From Scilla litardierei (taxonomy: Eukaryota > Streptophyta > Magnoliopsida > Asparagales > Asparagaceae): a stretch of 64,000 bases of DNA. Below, piece after piece: positions 54,941 through 64,000 of this stretch. Positions within the stretch are counted from its first letter, which is position 1. Every line of letters begins with the position of its first letter. The position numbers and the translations under genes were made by a program. The stretch covers positions 148,139,266 to 148,203,265 of the forward strand of contig CM061142.1 in assembly GCA_030789695.1 (NCBI GenBank). Reading direction: 5' to 3'. Under the pieces are notes generated by a model. It was given only the letters and a program-made list of their open reading frames with translations, was not told the DNA's origin and did no database searches.

Positions 54941-55843
54941 GAGGTCGTGCGACTTCATGGAGTCCCCGTGAGTATCGTGTCGGACAGAGACACGAGGTTC
55001 ACATCTCAGTTCTGGTAGAGTTTACAGAAAAGCTTGGGTACGCGTCTGAGTTTTAGCACGGCGTACCATCCGCAGACGGATGGCCAGTCCGAGAGGACGA
55101 TTCAGATTTTGGAAGACATGCTGAGGGCATGCATGTTGGATTTCAAAGGTTCGTGGGAGGACCATCTGCATTTGGTGGAGTTCTCTTACAACAACAGCTT
55201 CCAGGCGAGTATTGGCATGGCGCCTTTCGCCGCTCTTTATGGGAGGAAATGTCGATCGCCATTGAGTTGGGATGACGTTGGTGATCGGGAGCTGTTGGGA
55301 CCTGAGATGGTCGTGGAGGCCGTGGATATCGTCAGGAATATTCGGGAGAGGTTGAGGATTGCTCAGGACCGTTTTAAGCATTGGGCGGATGCTAAACGTC
55401 ATCCTTTGGAGTTTCAGCCGGGCGACCATGTGTTCTTGAAGATTTCCCCGAATCGTGGTGTGATTCGTTTCGGGAAGCGAGGGAAGTTGAGCCCGCGATA
55501 CATTGGACCGTTTGACATTTTGGAGAGGGTTGGCGAGGTAGCTTATCGCTTGGCCTTGCCGCCATCTTTGGAAGGAGTTCACAATGTTTTCCATGTGTCG
55601 CAGCTTCGTTGATACATTAGCGATCCATCTCATGCTGTGGATTTTTCGGAGATTACCGTTCGCCCAGATTTGACGTATGACCAGCATCCAGTGCAGATTC
55701 TGGACAGGCGTCAGAAATCGCTTCGGAACAAGATTGTCAATCTTGTGAGGGTGATGTGGCGACACGGCTCACCTGGAGAGTCTACTTGGGAGAATGAGGA
55801 TGAGATGTGAGAGCGTTTCCCACTTTTGTTTCCGGACTCGTGA
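54941..55843 (+). pseudogene. pol: Integrase C-terminal half and chromodomain, third exon of F gag-pol
   Basis: VSIVSDRDTRF and SERTIQILEDML carry the second Asp and the catalytic Glu. GPFDILERVGEVAYRLALP and HNVFHVSQLR close the integrase. A chromodomain-like segment follows: VQILDRRQKSLRNK, VNLVRVMWRHG, ESTWENEDEM. Stops are TAG at 55016-55018 (FW*SLQ), TGA at 55610-55612 and TGA at 55808-55810, before the final TGA at 55841-55843. The TGAs fit CGA-to-TGA changes. The chromodomain would guide insertion to marked chromatin. This is the defining feature of chromoviruses. Confidence 0.88.
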
Positions 55844-55875
55844 ATATTCGGAAATTCCGAGGACGGAATTTTTCT

Positions 55876-55889
55876 TAAGTTGGGGAGGA
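55876..55889 (+). other. Polypurine tract of element F
   Basis: aagttggggagga directly precedes TGTAATGACTGG at the 3' LTR start. Confidence 0.85.
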
Positions 55890-56179
55890 TGTAATGACTG
55901 GTTTTCATGTATCTGGATTTATTATAATATAATATATGTTTTGGTGGATTTTCTCCTCATGTGTGGTTTTCGTCTCCGTAGCTTTCATTTTCGATCGATT
56001 CGTCGTATTTTCTCGTTTCTTCCTTAGGATTGTCGATTTCGAAGTATGTCATTCGTGATGGACTTCATAACGGTCGTATCTTATTATTAGATCAAGCCTA
56101 GGAGTCTTAGGAATCGATCCCGGGGCCCCGCGCTCCGTATCGGAACTTTTGGTGCTTATTAGCCGGTATAAGAAGGGGC

Positions 56180-56689
56180 ACCGACCGACTAGATGACGAT
56201 CCAGTCGGTCGGCAATCCTTCTTGGACCGACTAGTTGGCTTTATAAATTTCTTAGGAGTTACTGTTTATCGTTAGTCGGTCTAAGAACGTTGGTTGACCG
56301 ACTAGGTTGCAAACTAGTCGGTCGGCAATGCATCTTTAACCGACTAACACATCATCTAAATTTTAGTATCAGTACTGTTCATTCTTAGTCGGTCTAAGTT
56401 CATCTTTCGACCGACTAGTTGTTAAACTAGTCGGTTAAGTTTTGTACTCAGACCGACTAATTCTTGGTTCTACTGTACAGTCGAGTTACTGTTTACTCTT
56501 AGTCGGTCTAAGAACGTTCATCGACCGACTAGATGCTAAACTAGTCGGTCAGTATTTGTTCATGGACCGACTAAATCTAAATCCTATTTTCGTTCAGAAG
56601 TTACTGTTTACACTTAGTCGGTCTGCGTTGGTCGACCGACCGACTAGTTGCCAAACTAGTCGGTCAGTGGTTGCTCTTTGACCGACTAA
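56180..56689 (+). repeat. U3 array of TAGTCGGTC/GACCGACTA boxes (F 3' LTR)
   Basis: Same as 47621-48130 with a few substitutions. It ends 43 bp before the TATA box at 56733. Confidence 0.92.
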
Positions 56690-56732
56690 TCTGTGTTAAA
56701 ACCCTAATTTCTGGGCAGCCGCCAGCCCAACC

Positions 56733-56740
56733 TATTTATA
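56733..56740 (+). promoter_or_regulatory. TATA box of element F 3' LTR
   Basis: TATTTATA at the same spacing from the array as in the 5' LTR. Confidence 0.6.
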
Positions 56741-58412
56741 CCCCTCCCAAACATTTTCTTCTTCCTCCACTCGACCCAAAACCCTAAAATCTCCCCCATT
56801 GAGCCCCCATCTTCCTCCAAGCCTTGTTCCTTCATCCCAAGCCCTAGATTCATCATCTAAACCCTCCATCAACTCTATCTACCTCTCATCTTCCCCAAAA
56901 TCTCACCAAATCCCCAAAATCCCCCAAAATCCTAACTCTCCAAACTTCTCCATTTGTTTCCAGATCTGGTCCTAGGGTTCTCTGGAGTGTTTCTTCCGCT
57001 TCCTCTCGGTTAGAAATCGATCTCTCGATGTTTTCATAACCTATTTGTATTTTTGTGAAACCCTAATGAAATTTCATGTCGATTGATGATTGTTTCCCCA
57101 TAACAGCGATTTCCCCCGTAGATTAGCATCCGCGAGACGAACCTTCGTGATTGTCGTCCCCGGTGCTAGGCAAGTGAAACTTGCCACTTAGGGTTTAGGC
57201 CATGTTTTAGGCCATTTGCTTGTAGTAGGCGTAAAAGAGGCTAGGCGACGAAATGATACTCGCCTAGGCGCAAATTGGGGAACTAGCTTGACAACGAAGC
57301 TAGTTCCGACATTTAGCATGTTGCACAATTACCATGTCATGTTTACTTTCCATTAACGGTACGCAATTTAATTGTCATGTCATTGCATTCTTTAAGTGAT
57401 CCCGTGATTGCGTAGCATCGCTACAATACTTGTGTTTCCTGGCTCGTGACCAGAAGCGAGCATAATGAGTTGCTAACCCCAACGCTCGATATTGAATTGT
57501 GAACTTGGAAAACAAGCTCCCGTGCGGGGCAACCCTGGCTCACTTGCTGGGCTCATGTGCAGGGACCCTGGCTTGTTTACGTGTGGGATGGGGTAAGGGT
57601 TAAGCGGCCATTCAACTGGGAGTCTGCCTGATCAGCAACTGCAGTTGTAAGGCGTAAACTCTGGGGTGGGGTAGTGTTTAGTGCCGATCAGTGTGAATGA
57701 TGTACCATTCAGCTGAAGGGCGTAAACATCTACAAAACAACGTGAGACGTGAATAGTGAATTGATTGAGGTTGATAGTAGCTTGACTACTCTTGTCTTGT
57801 CCCGATGATGGTTCTCTTGTACAAATTGTCTTGCCATGTCTTGATTGTGCACTCATGTTATAACTGCCATATCACGCATACTAAAACTGCTAGGATGCTA
57901 GTTTCCTTACTTTCAGTTTCCTTGCCCAAGTCTCTTAGACTTGCTGACATGTGCCCCTTTACTCTTTTGGGTGACACATGTTAGATCCTGAGCCTGAGTA
58001 CCTTGTTGAGGACGAGGTGTTTGCTGACGCCGAGCCCGAGCTTGTGTTTGACGGGGAGTACGTGGACACTGGGGACCAGTCCTAGTGTCTTCGTTGTGTT
58101 TTACTTTTGTTTAGACTGTTGTTTTGTTATCGGTGCGTAGCACCTATACATTGTTATGTCGTTGCTTTTGTTGGCCTTGTTCTGGGCCTTTAGACTCTTT
58201 CTTTTAGCCTGGTGGCTTTTCTGGATGTTGGACAACTTATGAGATGTGAGATTTTATTTCAGTCTCTCCTTGTGTTATTATTGTTGTTCCGTTGTGGTTA
58301 CAGGGACTTGCTTATGTTTTATTGACGCTTATCGGGTTTGGGGCTTCACAGCTCCACTCTCATGCGGATCTTTTCACGTCTCGCCTCCATTTTAGGGAAG
58401 CGGGTCGTGACA

Positions 58413-58819
58413 ATCGATCTTTGTACGAGAAACTTTACCATATTTGTGACACCTTTGGGGTCTTATCTAGTTTGGTACTAGACAAGAGGGACTTGACTTG
58501 TTGGGTCTAGTCAAGAGAGAGCTTATACTAGGATTAGTTTTGTTTAGCACCGTGGGAGTGCGGTACGGAGAGCCTGGTAAGCGTAGAGGAGGTGCTCTGG
58601 CTTTTTATGGGTGTCCAGTAACATTATCAATCTAGTATTTGCTTTTGGGGCTGGAGTAGGTTGTTGGGACGACCGAACCAGAGTAAATCATCTGTGCACT
58701 CTGTGATTGCTTATCTCCATCTGATTATAACTGCTTGTGATTTCTGAATAATTGCATGTGTTCGCGAGAATTTTTATTAGCCTATCTACCTCCCTCTAGG
58801 CTTAGATCCAGATCCAACA
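58413..58819 (+). repeat. 3' LTR of element E, piece 2
   Basis: Resumes with the atcga duplicate and matches 42344-42755 of the 5' LTR. It ends GATCCAACA before tataa. Confidence 0.9.
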
Positions 58820-59879
58820 TATAAGTCTATAATTATTAAATGGGAATTAGAATATATTATAAAGTGTTTATGGACACGTGATGCGTGGAAATAAAGAGAG
58901 GATTTTTTCACGAAAGTCGGGGAAAAAACCGCGCTCGAATCGGAGTCAAAATGGACCCAGAATGTCTATTTAAAAGAGGTTTAAATAGAAACTAATAAAA
59001 AATGAGCCATAATTGGCCCAGCCCATTGGGCTAGACCAAAGGAGAATCTGGCGCCCCTTGTGGGCGCCAGATGCACCCAAACTTGGGCGCCCAGAATGCT
59101 GGGCACGCGGGGCTGCTTAAGTTTTTGAACCTATAATGATGGCTATGTTTTTTATAGAACATCGGGGTTTTGGCTAACTTTGAGCCATCGTTTGAGAAAT
59201 CAAACGAAGTCAGATTTAAGCGTCGTTGGTTTCTGTGTGTTCACCATTCAGTGCTCTTCAATTTGATATATGATATCACTTGCGAAGCTCAACGGTGAGG
59301 GAGGGAAAATTCGTTAAAGTTTGGCCTTAGTGAAAGGCAAACTAAATTAATTTTTCCCATCTGAATTGATTAGTCCCACAAGGGGTCCTAGCTCTCTATA
59401 TAAATTGGGGTTAAGCCTCCCCTTTGAACATGCACCAAGTCTTCGTTTCGTGTAGCTCCAAAAAGTTTGAGCATGCCCGAACTTAGACTAATAAATATTC
59501 TCTCATTAAAAAATTCTTCCATTCATCCGTTCGAGTCCTAGCAAGACGGCGAGGACGTTTGGATCGGATTCAAATTCTTTGACGCGGGTCCTGCTCAAGT
59601 GAAACTTTCTTCGACGAGTGGTTAGCTCAGAGGCATGGTGTTGGCTCGCATTGGGATGCGGTTCAGTTTGGGACATTGTTCGGCTCGGGAGAAGCGGCTC
59701 AGCCCCAACGCGGGGCATCGCTTTGGAGATTAAGACAGGTTGCTTAAAACGACGCTTCGCGCGGTAGCAAAGTGACGGGCATGTTAATTTATTTTATGAT
59801 TTCATTAATGTTACAGTAGTTTAGATCTGTCTTTGGGATTGGTCAGACCCACTCTAAGATAGTAGATTTTCCTGGTTAG
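58820..59879 (+). repeat. 3' LTR of element C, piece 3
   Basis: Matches about 26288-27379 of the 5' LTR, including a TATA box (TATATAAA, 59397-59404). It is cut by G after ggttag. Confidence 0.88.
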
Positions 59880-60278
59880 TGTTGAGTATTGATTCCCCAG
59901 ATTTGGTTTTGATGATGAACAAACATAAATATCGTGAACTAACTCTTTGTGAGCGCAGTTATGGAGATCGTCGCCAAAATTCTATGAACATCTAAAGCGA
60001 CGTCTCAAGACTTCTCAAAGCGCATGATCGTGTGCCTAAAGCTTCGTTGAAACTCTAGGAGTATTATTGAAGTCAAGAGATTCGGAATGAAGCTTTTGAA
60101 GACGGTTCGTCAAGTTTTATTTATAGTCTTCTAGCTTCTTTTCGTAGAATGTTAAGCCTTGAGTAGGTCTTACGTTTTAATATTCATTACGCTCATATCA
60201 TTAGAGCTAGGATCTTATTAGAAGCCCATAGAATCTTTCCCGAAGCTTAACGCTTCTTATCGCGGCTTCTTGTGTATG

Positions 60279-60808
60279 TTAGTTGGTTCAAGAAGAAGAA
60301 CCAACCGACTAGATGACAATTTAGTCGGTCGACAATCCTTCTTGAACCGACTAGAATGCCTTGTTCATTTTCAGCTCATTTACTATTTATAGTTAGTCGG
60401 TCCAAGAAGGTTCACCGACCGACTAGTTGTCAAACTAGTCGGTTAGGAATCCTTCCTAGACCGACTAGTTGAGCTTTCACTGTTCAGCCTAACTTACTGT
60501 TTACAGTTAGTCGGTCAAAGAACAACGGCCGACCGACTAGTTGAGAAACTAGTCAGTTAGAATTTGTTCTTAAACCGACTAGCTGTCTTTGAATTCAGCC
60601 TACTCTATTTTCATCTGTTAGTCGGTCAAAGAACACTCACCGACCGACTAGTTGTGAAACTAGTCGGTTGGCAAGTCTTCTTAGACCGACTAGTTCTTTA
60701 TTGTCTGAACTTCTCTTTTGGCTGTTCTCCAGTTAGTCGGTTCATGTTGAATCACCGACCGACCAGTTGAGAAACTAGTCGGTCAGTGATCCTTCTTTGA
60801 CCGACTAG
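60279..60808 (+). repeat. U3 array of TAGTCGGTC/GACCGACTA boxes (copia element G)
   Basis: Same box words, alternating order and period (ttagtcgg near 60393, 60507, 60618, 60733; spacing 111-115 bp) as the F array. It ends 68 bp before the TATA box. Confidence 0.92.
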
Positions 60809-60876
60809 ACTACTTCAGAGTAGAGCCGTTGGAGCATTAAATGCCACGATTTTTTTGCTCTCTCTTTCCTCTATCC

Positions 60877-60884
60877 TATATATA
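60877..60884 (+). promoter_or_regulatory. TATA box of element G 5' LTR
   Basis: TATATATA in tatcctatatatacttg, downstream of the array and upstream of a leader with many agagaatc-type words. Confidence 0.6.
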
Positions 60885-61610
60885 CTTGAAGGGCTTCTTG
60901 CTAAGCATTCAAGGCTGATATTTATTTTATTGAAGTTTAGAGAATCAAAGAGAAGCATTTATTCTCATTTCCAAGCTCATTCATTTCTCTAGAATCTCTC
61001 TCTTACTCTTATTTCTAAAGAGAGATTCACATTGATTGTGAGCCATTCAAGCCAAGAGCTTGATCCAAGGTCACCAACATCTTCCTAGGCTTCCATTGCT
61101 GGTCAACATCTTGGAGCTAGGGTTTGGTGCCTTCATCTTCCCCAAAATCCTTCTTGCCCTAAAATCGTAAGTTTTACTCAAGGCATAGGGTTTTGTGGTA
61201 AGAATTTCTTATTTCATTTACATTGCTATTGTAAGTTTTTCTCTCGGTTGTCAGAGTTGTTTGTGATCCCGATTTGTGGGAGTCACAATTTCATTTGTGT
61301 ATGATTTGATCTTGTAGAGGTTTTCTACAAGTATTTCATAGTGCAAATTTGAGTTAGAGGTTTCTAACTTAATTATCCGGAGGGGATCCGGGTGTTTGGG
61401 ACGTAAGATCACCGGGAACAAGTCGGAGAGACTTGGGTGGATCCGAACCCGTTATATCGTCTGTTTGATTGTATTTCTTTGTTGTCAATATTTTCATTTC
61501 TGCATTATTGGTTGAGTTTGCAAGATAATTAGGAATTATCTTCTTAATTATTTTAAAGTACTATTCACCCCCCTCTAGTACTTGTGCAGTAGCTATCAGG
61601 ACATTACATT

Positions 61611-61623
61611 TGGTATCAAAACC
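61611..61623 (+). other. Primer binding site, tRNA-Met type (element G)
   Basis: TGGTATCAAAACC resembles the initiator tRNA-Met complement with two changes. It lies about 2 bp after the LTR end. Confidence 0.75.
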
Positions 61624-61635
61624 AAGTTCATAGCT

Positions 61636-63386
61636 ATGTCTACCAACGACAATAAGAACGTTCGCCCACCTTCAGACTATAGCACCTTCAGGAACCGTGA
61701 AGGAGCTTCTTCGGTGATGGAAGGACACTCCTCGACTAGGCCTCCTTTCTTCAACGGTATCAATTACGGGTACTGGAAATGCCGGATGGAAACGTTCCTC
61801 CGGAGTGCTTCACTATGGAGAGCTACGTTGACGGAGTATGTCGAGCATGCAGAAGAAGATTTCTCTAACTGGACTACCGTGGAGGTCGCCGCGGAGGTAA
61901 GCAATGCCAAGGCAATGAATGCCTTGCAATGCGCTTTGGAGCCCGAAGACTTCAACAAGATATGCACATGTAAGAGTGCATATCAAATCTGGAACTCACT
62001 CCTCATCTTGTATGAAGGAACGAGTAGGGTAAGAGACTCCAAACTCGTTGTTATAAATAAAGATTACGAGTTATTTCATATGCAACAGGGTGAGAAGATG
62101 AAGGAGTACTATGCTCGCTTCGTTGACATCACCAACGAGTTGGAGGCTCTTGGAAAGACCTACACCCAAAAGGAGAAAGTCTCAAAGATCATTGACGGAC
62201 TTCCTTCTTGTTGGGAGAAGAGTACCTTCGCCATCGAGGAAGGTAACGATATGACTAAATATGATGTCATTCAACTAATGGGTACCTTGATGTCTTATGA
62301 GGTACGCAAGGACAGTAAACTAAAGTTGCAGGACACGATGAAGTCTTACTTGAAGCAAGACGAGCCAAAGAAAAAGGCGATTGCGTTCAAGGCCGCTCCA
62401 TCTACATCTACATCTACCGATGATGAAGATTTGGAAGACGAGTTGGACTTGGAATCCATTGCCCTCATGGCAAAGAAGTTCAACCGATTTTTCCGGAAAG
62501 GTAATTTCAAGAACAAATCTAAATTTAGTTCTTCTAACGCCTCCGCCCCTTTGTGCTTTAAATGCAATAAGCCAGGACACATGAAAGCGGATTGTCCTCA
62601 AAACAAGCAAAAGGAGAAGTGGAAGGCGCCAAAGTTCGACAAGTCAAAGAAGTACAAAAAGGGTACAAGAAAGGACTTGTCGGGACATTCACAGACTCTG
62701 ACGAGGATTTCTCAAGTGGAGAGTCAGATGATGAGCAAGTGGAGCAAGCATACATGTATTTCATGGCTAGAGAGGAACATGATCAAGGATCCTCATCCGA
62801 TGATAGCGAGGATGAAGGCGATGAGGTAACTATGGATGACCTTAGATTAGCTAACGAGCAAATTTGGTCTAAGTATTCTAAATTAGTAAATAGATATAAT
62901 AAGACTAAAGATGAGTTAACTAGTCTCCAAACCTCGCCTAAGCCTATCGTCATCAACAACGACACCGTTGTTGAAGACTTGAGAAATGAGATTGTAAATC
63001 TCAAATCTCAACTTGAGCATGTTCATATTAAGGAATCAGACGAACATGAGATAGCAGATTTGATTTCTCGAAACTCAACTTTGAGTATTGAGAATGAGAA
63101 TCTCAAGTCTCGTGTTTGTGCACTCACCACTCAAGTGTCCACTTTGGATGCTTCTATACTTTCTCTCACCGAGAAGTATGAGTCCATATTAGGCCGGATT
63201 AATAAATTCAATAAAGGTAAGGACCATTTGGATAATATCCTAAATGACTTACTTCCGACCAATCATCACATTGGCTTGGGTTATAAGATGGGAAATTCAT
63301 CCAAGTCGTCCACTACCTTTGTTAGGCCAACTTCCGATGCCTCAACGAGTGGGGGCAAACACCCCATTGGTAGTTCATCTACCAAT
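61636..63386 (+). pseudogene. gag: Copia gag of element G, frameshifted and interrupted
   Basis: Starts MSTNDNKNVRPP. The UBN2-type gag domain runs from PPFFNGINYGYWKCRME (about residue 36) to about 245, including NALQCALEPEDF and YEGTSRVRDSKL. An acidic linker and the zinc knuckle CFKCNKPGHMKADC (about residue 306) follow. A one-base shift between about 62650 and 62690 moves the frame from KFDKSKKYKK to KKGLVGTFTDSDED. The second frame continues through a coiled-coil extension (LRNEIVNLKSQLEHVH) to GSSSTN, where element I begins. Apart from the frameshift the sequence is clean, so G is fairly young. Confidence 0.88.
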
Positions 63387-64000
63387 TGTAACGACTGGTT
63401 TTCATGTATTTGGATTATCTATATTATATTATAGGTTTTGGTGGATTTTCTCCTTATGTGTGGTTTTCGTCTCCGTAGCTTTCATTTTCGTTCGTTTCGT
63501 CGTGATTTTCTAGCCTCTTCCTTAGATCGTTGAGTCTCGGAGTAAGTCATTCGTGACGAGCTTCATATCGCTCATATCTTAGTGATAGGTTGATCCTAGA
63601 AGCCGTAGGAATCTTCCCGAAGCTTCACGCTTCAATTCGGCACTTCCCGTGCACGTTAGTTGGTTCAAGAAGGGGAACCAACCACCTAGATTGAGATCTA
63701 GTCAGTCGGTAACTCTACTCGAACCGACTAGTTCATTGAATCAAATGTACAGAAGTTACTGTTTACTTTTAGTCAGTCTAAGAACAACCCCCAACCGACT
63801 AGATGTGAAACTAGTCGGTCAGAACTTGCTCTCAGACCGACTAGTTTCTGTCAGTAAATTTCACCTAAGTTACTATTTATCGTTAGTCGGTCTATGAACA
63901 CTCACCGACCAACTAGGTTGCAAACTAGTCGGTCGACGGGCCTTCACAGACCGACTAATTCATTACCCAGATTTTTCCCTACTTTCGCTGTTTGCTTTTA
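63387..64000 (+). mobile_element. Element I: LTR of an F-related chromovirus, cut by window end
   Basis: Starts TGTAACGACTGGTTTTCATG like F and stays alignable with F and with G's U3. Candidate left target duplication ccaat (63382-63386). Whether it is a solo LTR or the start of a full element cannot be seen. Confidence 0.88.
63656..64000 (+). repeat. U3 array of TAGTCGGTC/GACCGACTA boxes (element I, partial)
   Basis: The same boxes and about 110-bp spacing, with more mutated copies than in F. The upstream gttagttggttcaagaag phrase is closer to G than to F. Confidence 0.88.

Larger units (their letters stand above)
47331..58412 (+). mobile_element. Element F: Tekay-type chromovirus (Ty3/gypsy), recent insertion
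   Basis: 11,082 bp with target duplication atcga on both sides. Gag-pol contains two zinc knuckles, protease, RT, RNase H, integrase and a C-terminal chromodomain, which places it among chromoviruses; the RT sequence is closest to the Tekay/Del type. The LTRs differ at about ten sites in the first 920 aligned bases, so it is the youngest complete element here. It disrupts E and is itself disrupted by H. I could not identify a standard primer site after the 5' LTR. Confidence 0.93.
55890..58412 (+). repeat. 3' LTR of element F
   Basis: 2523 bp, ends CGGGTCGTGACA, followed by atcga. It lacks the H insertion. Confidence 0.95.
41073..58819 (+). mobile_element. Element E: SIRE-like copia element lacking pol, split by F
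   Basis: Target duplication tataa on both sides. Without F the element is about 6.66 kb: 5' LTR, primer site, broken gag with coiled-coil extension, long non-coding stretch, polypurine tract and 3' LTR. No protease, integrase or RT was found. It is related to D in gag, in the tgatgataacaaacgtgtg phrase near the LTR start and in the 3' non-coding region. Confidence 0.9.
25232..59879 (+). mobile_element. Element C: old copia-like element, interrupted by J, D, E and G
   Basis: The 5' LTR, tRNA-Met primer site, mostly non-coding interior, a pol C-terminal relic, polypurine tract and 3' LTR are visible. The 3' LTR survives as three pieces (32907-32929, 40015-41072, 58820-59879). Those pieces join exactly into the 5' LTR order once D, E and their target duplications are removed. 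About 130-150 bp should remain beyond G, outside the window. The lack of pol suggests a non-autonomous element. Confidence 0.82.
59880..61608 (+). repeat. 5' LTR of element G
   Basis: Starts TGTTGAGTATTG and probably ends GACATTACA; the exact 3' end is not fixed because the partner LTR is not in the window. The segment from about 60180 to 60808 is homologous to chromovirus LTRs F and I. Confidence 0.75.
59880..64000 (+). mobile_element. Element G: SIRE-like copia element with chromovirus-like U3, right part outside window
   Basis: It comprises a 5' LTR, tRNA-Met-type primer site and gag. It is interrupted at 63387 by the chromovirus LTR I, so pol would lie beyond the window. The candidate left target duplication is gttag (59875-59879). 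The copia assignment rests on the gag type, the primer site and the LTR start with tttgatgatgaacaaaca. Confidence 0.85.

Noticed and set aside
52950..55765. Long minus-strand ORFs opposite F pol (53952-54662, 55022-55765, 52950-53495)
   Set aside because: They mirror the conserved pol frame on the plus strand and show no domain of their own.

Overview
This window is plant nuclear DNA, probably from a eudicot with a repeat-rich genome. It consists almost entirely of nested LTR retrotransposons. I found no host protein gene, tRNA gene, rRNA gene or CRISPR array. The plant assignment rests on element types: Athila-like and Tekay-type Ty3/gypsy elements, SIRE/Maximus-like Ty1/copia elements, and primer sites matching tRNA-Asp and initiator tRNA-Met.

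Layout. (A) 1-12457, minus strand: Athila-like gypsy element; its 3' LTR is cut by the window start. (B) 12533-24881, plus strand: a more decayed relative of A with a one-mismatch target duplication (cctat/cctct). (C) 25232 to beyond the window, plus strand: old copia-like element with little coding sequence left. A solo LTR (J, 28755-31655) sits in its interior. Its 3' LTR is split into pieces by three insertions: D (32930-40014, minus, copia), E (41073-58819, plus, copia) and G (59880 onward, plus, copia). E is itself split by F (47331-58412, plus), a young Tekay-type chromovirus whose 5' LTR holds a solo LTR of the C lineage (H, 48624-49839). G is split at 63387 by a second chromovirus LTR (I). 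Direct target duplications (aattt, tataa, atcga, acttg, gcaca) fix the boundaries of D, E, F, H and J.

The most interesting structure is in the promoters. The LTRs of A and B carry arrays of the 12-bp palindrome ACTCGGCCGAGT, ending 81-83 bp before a TATA box. The same kind of array, again next to a TATA box, recurs inside both elements between pol and a downstream ATHILA-ORF1-like gene. There it is followed by a CT-rich leader and a 110/112-nt GT-AG intron candidate, so these elements appear to carry a second, internal Pol II transcription unit. F, I and the copia element G carry a different U3 array (TAGTCGGTC/GACCGACTA boxes, period about 111-115 bp). G therefore shares a U3 segment of about 640 bp with chromoviruses, which suggests promoter exchange between Ty1/copia and Ty3/gypsy.

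Other notable points. F's gag-pol becomes one frame, apart from nonsense codons, only if two GT-AG introns (113 and 71 nt) are removed. A and B lack a recognisable gag and protease upstream of reverse transcriptase and have a conserved acidic domain there instead. D and E are gag-bearing copia derivatives that have lost most of pol. All coding regions here carry nonsense codons or frameshifts, or are truncated.
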